A DNA stretch of 64,000 nucleotides from Actinocatenispora sp963805605 (GTDB lineage Bacteria > Actinomycetota > Actinomycetes > Mycobacteriales > Micromonosporaceae): contig CAWDUX010000002.1 in the NCBI GenBank assembly GCA_963805605.1, forward strand, positions 310,001 through 374,000, written 5' to 3'. Positions 62,844 to 64,000 of this stretch are shown here, in pieces. The notes under the pieces are model-generated. The model had not been told where the DNA came from. It saw only the letters and a list, made by a program, of their open reading frames with translations, and did no database searches. Numbering within the stretch: position 1 is the stretch's first letter; each line of letters begins with the position of its first letter. Position numbers and translations under genes: made by a program.

Positions 62844-64000
62844 TCAGCTGTCCCCGCCGGCCTCCGCCTGCGGAGCCGCGTTGACGTCGTCGATCTGGTA
62901 ACGCTTGAATGCCTGCAGCGGCATGTCTGCGGGCACCTCACCACGCCGGGCCAGCTGGCGCAGCGCGGCCACCACGACCGACTCCGCGTCGACGTGGTAG
63001 TGCCGGCGCAGTGCGCCCCGGGTGTCGGAGTGACCGAACCCGTCGGTGCCCAGCGAGGTGTAGTCGCTCGGCACGTACTGCGCGATCAGGTCCGGCACGG
63101 CCCGCATGTAGTCGCTGACCGCCACCACCGGGCCACGTGCCCCGGTCAACTTCCGGGTCACGTAGGGCACCTGTGGCTCGGCCTCGGGGTTCATCAGGTT
63201 GTGCTCCTCGACCCGGTCGGCGTCGCGGCGCAGCTCGGTCCACGAGGTCACCGACCAGACGTCGGCCGATACCCCCCAGTCCTCGTCGAGCAGGTGCTGC
63301 GCCTTCAACGCCCACGGCATCGCGACACCGGAGCCGAGCAGCTGCACCCGTGGCCGGTCGCCGCCGGATCCTTCGGCGTAGCGGTAGATGCCCCGCCGTA
63401 CCCCGTCCACGTCCAGGTCCGCCGGCTCGGCGGGCTGGATGATCGGCTCGTTGTAGATGGTGAAGTAGTAGTAGATGTTCTCCGGGTTCTTGCCGTACAT
63501 CCGCTCCAGGCCGTCATGGACCAGGTAGGCGATCTCGTACGCGAACGCCGGGTCGTAGTTGACCACCGCCGGGTTGGTGTAGGCCAGCAGCGGTGAGTGC
63601 CCGTCCTGGTGCTGGAGCCCTTCACCGTTGAGGGTGGTCCGGCCGGCGGTGGCGCCCAGTACGAAACCGCGCGCCATCTGGTCGGCGGCGGCCCAGAAAC
63701 TGTCGCCGGTGCGCTGGAACCCGAACATCGAGTAGAAGATGTAGATGGGGACCATCGGCACGCCGTGGGTGGCGTACGAGGTACCGGCCGCGGTGAACGA
63801 GGCGACCGAGCCGGACTCGGTGATGCCCTCGTGCAGGATCTGCCCATTGGTGGCCTCCCGGTAGGCCAGGAACAGTTCCCGGTCCACCGGTGTGTAGTTC
63901 TGGCCGTGCGGCGAGTAGATCTTCGCGGTCGGGAACAGTGAGTCCATTCCGAAGGTGCGGGCCTCGTCCGGGATGATCGGCACCACGTGCCGCCCGAACT
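62844..64000 (-). CDS. aceE: Pyruvate dehydrogenase E1 component, homodimeric type (partial, 5' end outside)
   Basis: The C-terminal 384 residues of AceE, which decarboxylates pyruvate with thiamine diphosphate in the pyruvate dehydrogenase complex. FGRHVVPIIPDEARTFGM enters from the right edge without interruption, then IYSPHGQNYTPVDRE, ITESGSVASFTAAGTSYA, GLQHQDGHSPLL, IYYYFTIYNEPIIQP and the C-terminal GTDGFGHSDTRGALRRHYHVD follow; all are AceE hallmarks. The complete protein would have about 900 residues, so over half is missing beyond 64000. It faces the sugar epimerase. Confidence 0.95.
   Translation of the reverse strand, partial: FGRHVVPIIPDEARTFGMDSLFPTAKIYSPHGQNYTPVDRELFLAYREATNGQILHEGITESGSVASFTAAGTSYATHGVPMVPIYIFYSMFGFQRTGDSFWAAADQMARGFVLGATAGRTTLNGEGLQHQDGHSPLLAYTNPAVVNYDPAFAYEIAYLVHDGLERMYGKNPENIYYYFTIYNEPIIQPAEPADLDVDGVRRGIYRYAEGSGGDRPRVQLLGSGVAMPWALKAQHLLDEDWGVSADVWSVTSWTELRRDADRVEEHNLMNPEAEPQVPYVTRKLTGARGPVVAVSDYMRAVPDLIAQYVPSDYTSLGTDGFGHSDTRGALRRHYHVDAESVVVAALRQLARRGEVPADMPLQAFKRYQIDDVNAAPQAEAGGDS

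Overview
The window is high-GC DNA (about 70% G+C by eye) with strong G/C third-position bias, GTG and TTG starts, many 4-base start/stop overlaps and leaderless-looking promoters. Gene content points to an actinobacterium: GlnX-GlnH-PknG, a stand-alone fabD-fabH-acpP-fabF operon with a PucR-type regulator, EttA, HelR, DUF3145, DUF1206 and a SigE-family sigma factor. The best guess is the order Micromonosporales; genus and species cannot be read from the sequence.

Region 1 (1-11.1 kb) is an osmoprotection block. ectABCD makes ectoine and hydroxyectoine. Convergent to it lie otsA and an otsB fused to a glycoside hydrolase family 15 domain (trehalose synthesis, possibly also hydrolysis), then a binding-protein-dependent sugar importer of the trehalose/maltose type. 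Region 2 (11.4-17.6 kb) holds ettA, two tandem hot-dog thioesterases, a YbjN-like protein, dodecin, a secreted delta-60-repeat protein and a broken NUDIX gene.

Region 3 (17.6-26.9 kb, minus strand) is one tightly packed seven-gene operon: glnX, glnH, an unrecognised helical protein, pknG, a PP2C phosphatase, a vWA protein and an FHA protein. It joins the known extracytoplasmic amino-acid sensing route into PknG with a TerY-P-like vWA/phosphatase/kinase triad. Three of its products carry similar zinc-ribbon tags. This is the most interesting system in the window.

Region 4 (27-44.8 kb) is mixed: a methyltransferase, a cold-shock protein convergent with a membrane fatty-acid desaturase, a class A penicillin-binding protein, a secreted phosphodiester glycosidase, a CDP-alcohol phosphatidyltransferase fusion, a secreted SGNH esterase, a cytoplasmic-looking protein made of ten Asp-rich 13-residue repeats, the RNA polymerase recycling ATPase HelR, membrane proteins and a GH3 lipoprotein. 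Region 5 (44.9-51.6 kb) is the type II fatty acid synthase operon fabD-fabH-acpP-fabF-accD behind a FasR-like regulator; its FabD has an extra biotinyl/lipoyl-like C-terminal domain.

Region 6 (51.7-62.7 kb) starts with a leaderless alpha/beta hydrolase gene and a sigma factor with a coupled membrane protein. A carbohydrate-acid catabolic island follows: lutABC (L-lactate oxidation) and a GntR regulator facing an aldo/keto reductase, L-fuconate dehydratase and SDR. This fits the non-phosphorylating L-fucose pathway ending in pyruvate and L-lactate. The lactonase and the FAH-type hydrolase genes are both reduced to remnants by internal deletion. A nucleotide-sugar epimerase and the 3' part of aceE close the window. 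Most convergent gene pairs are separated by one long perfect inverted repeat acting as a shared terminator.
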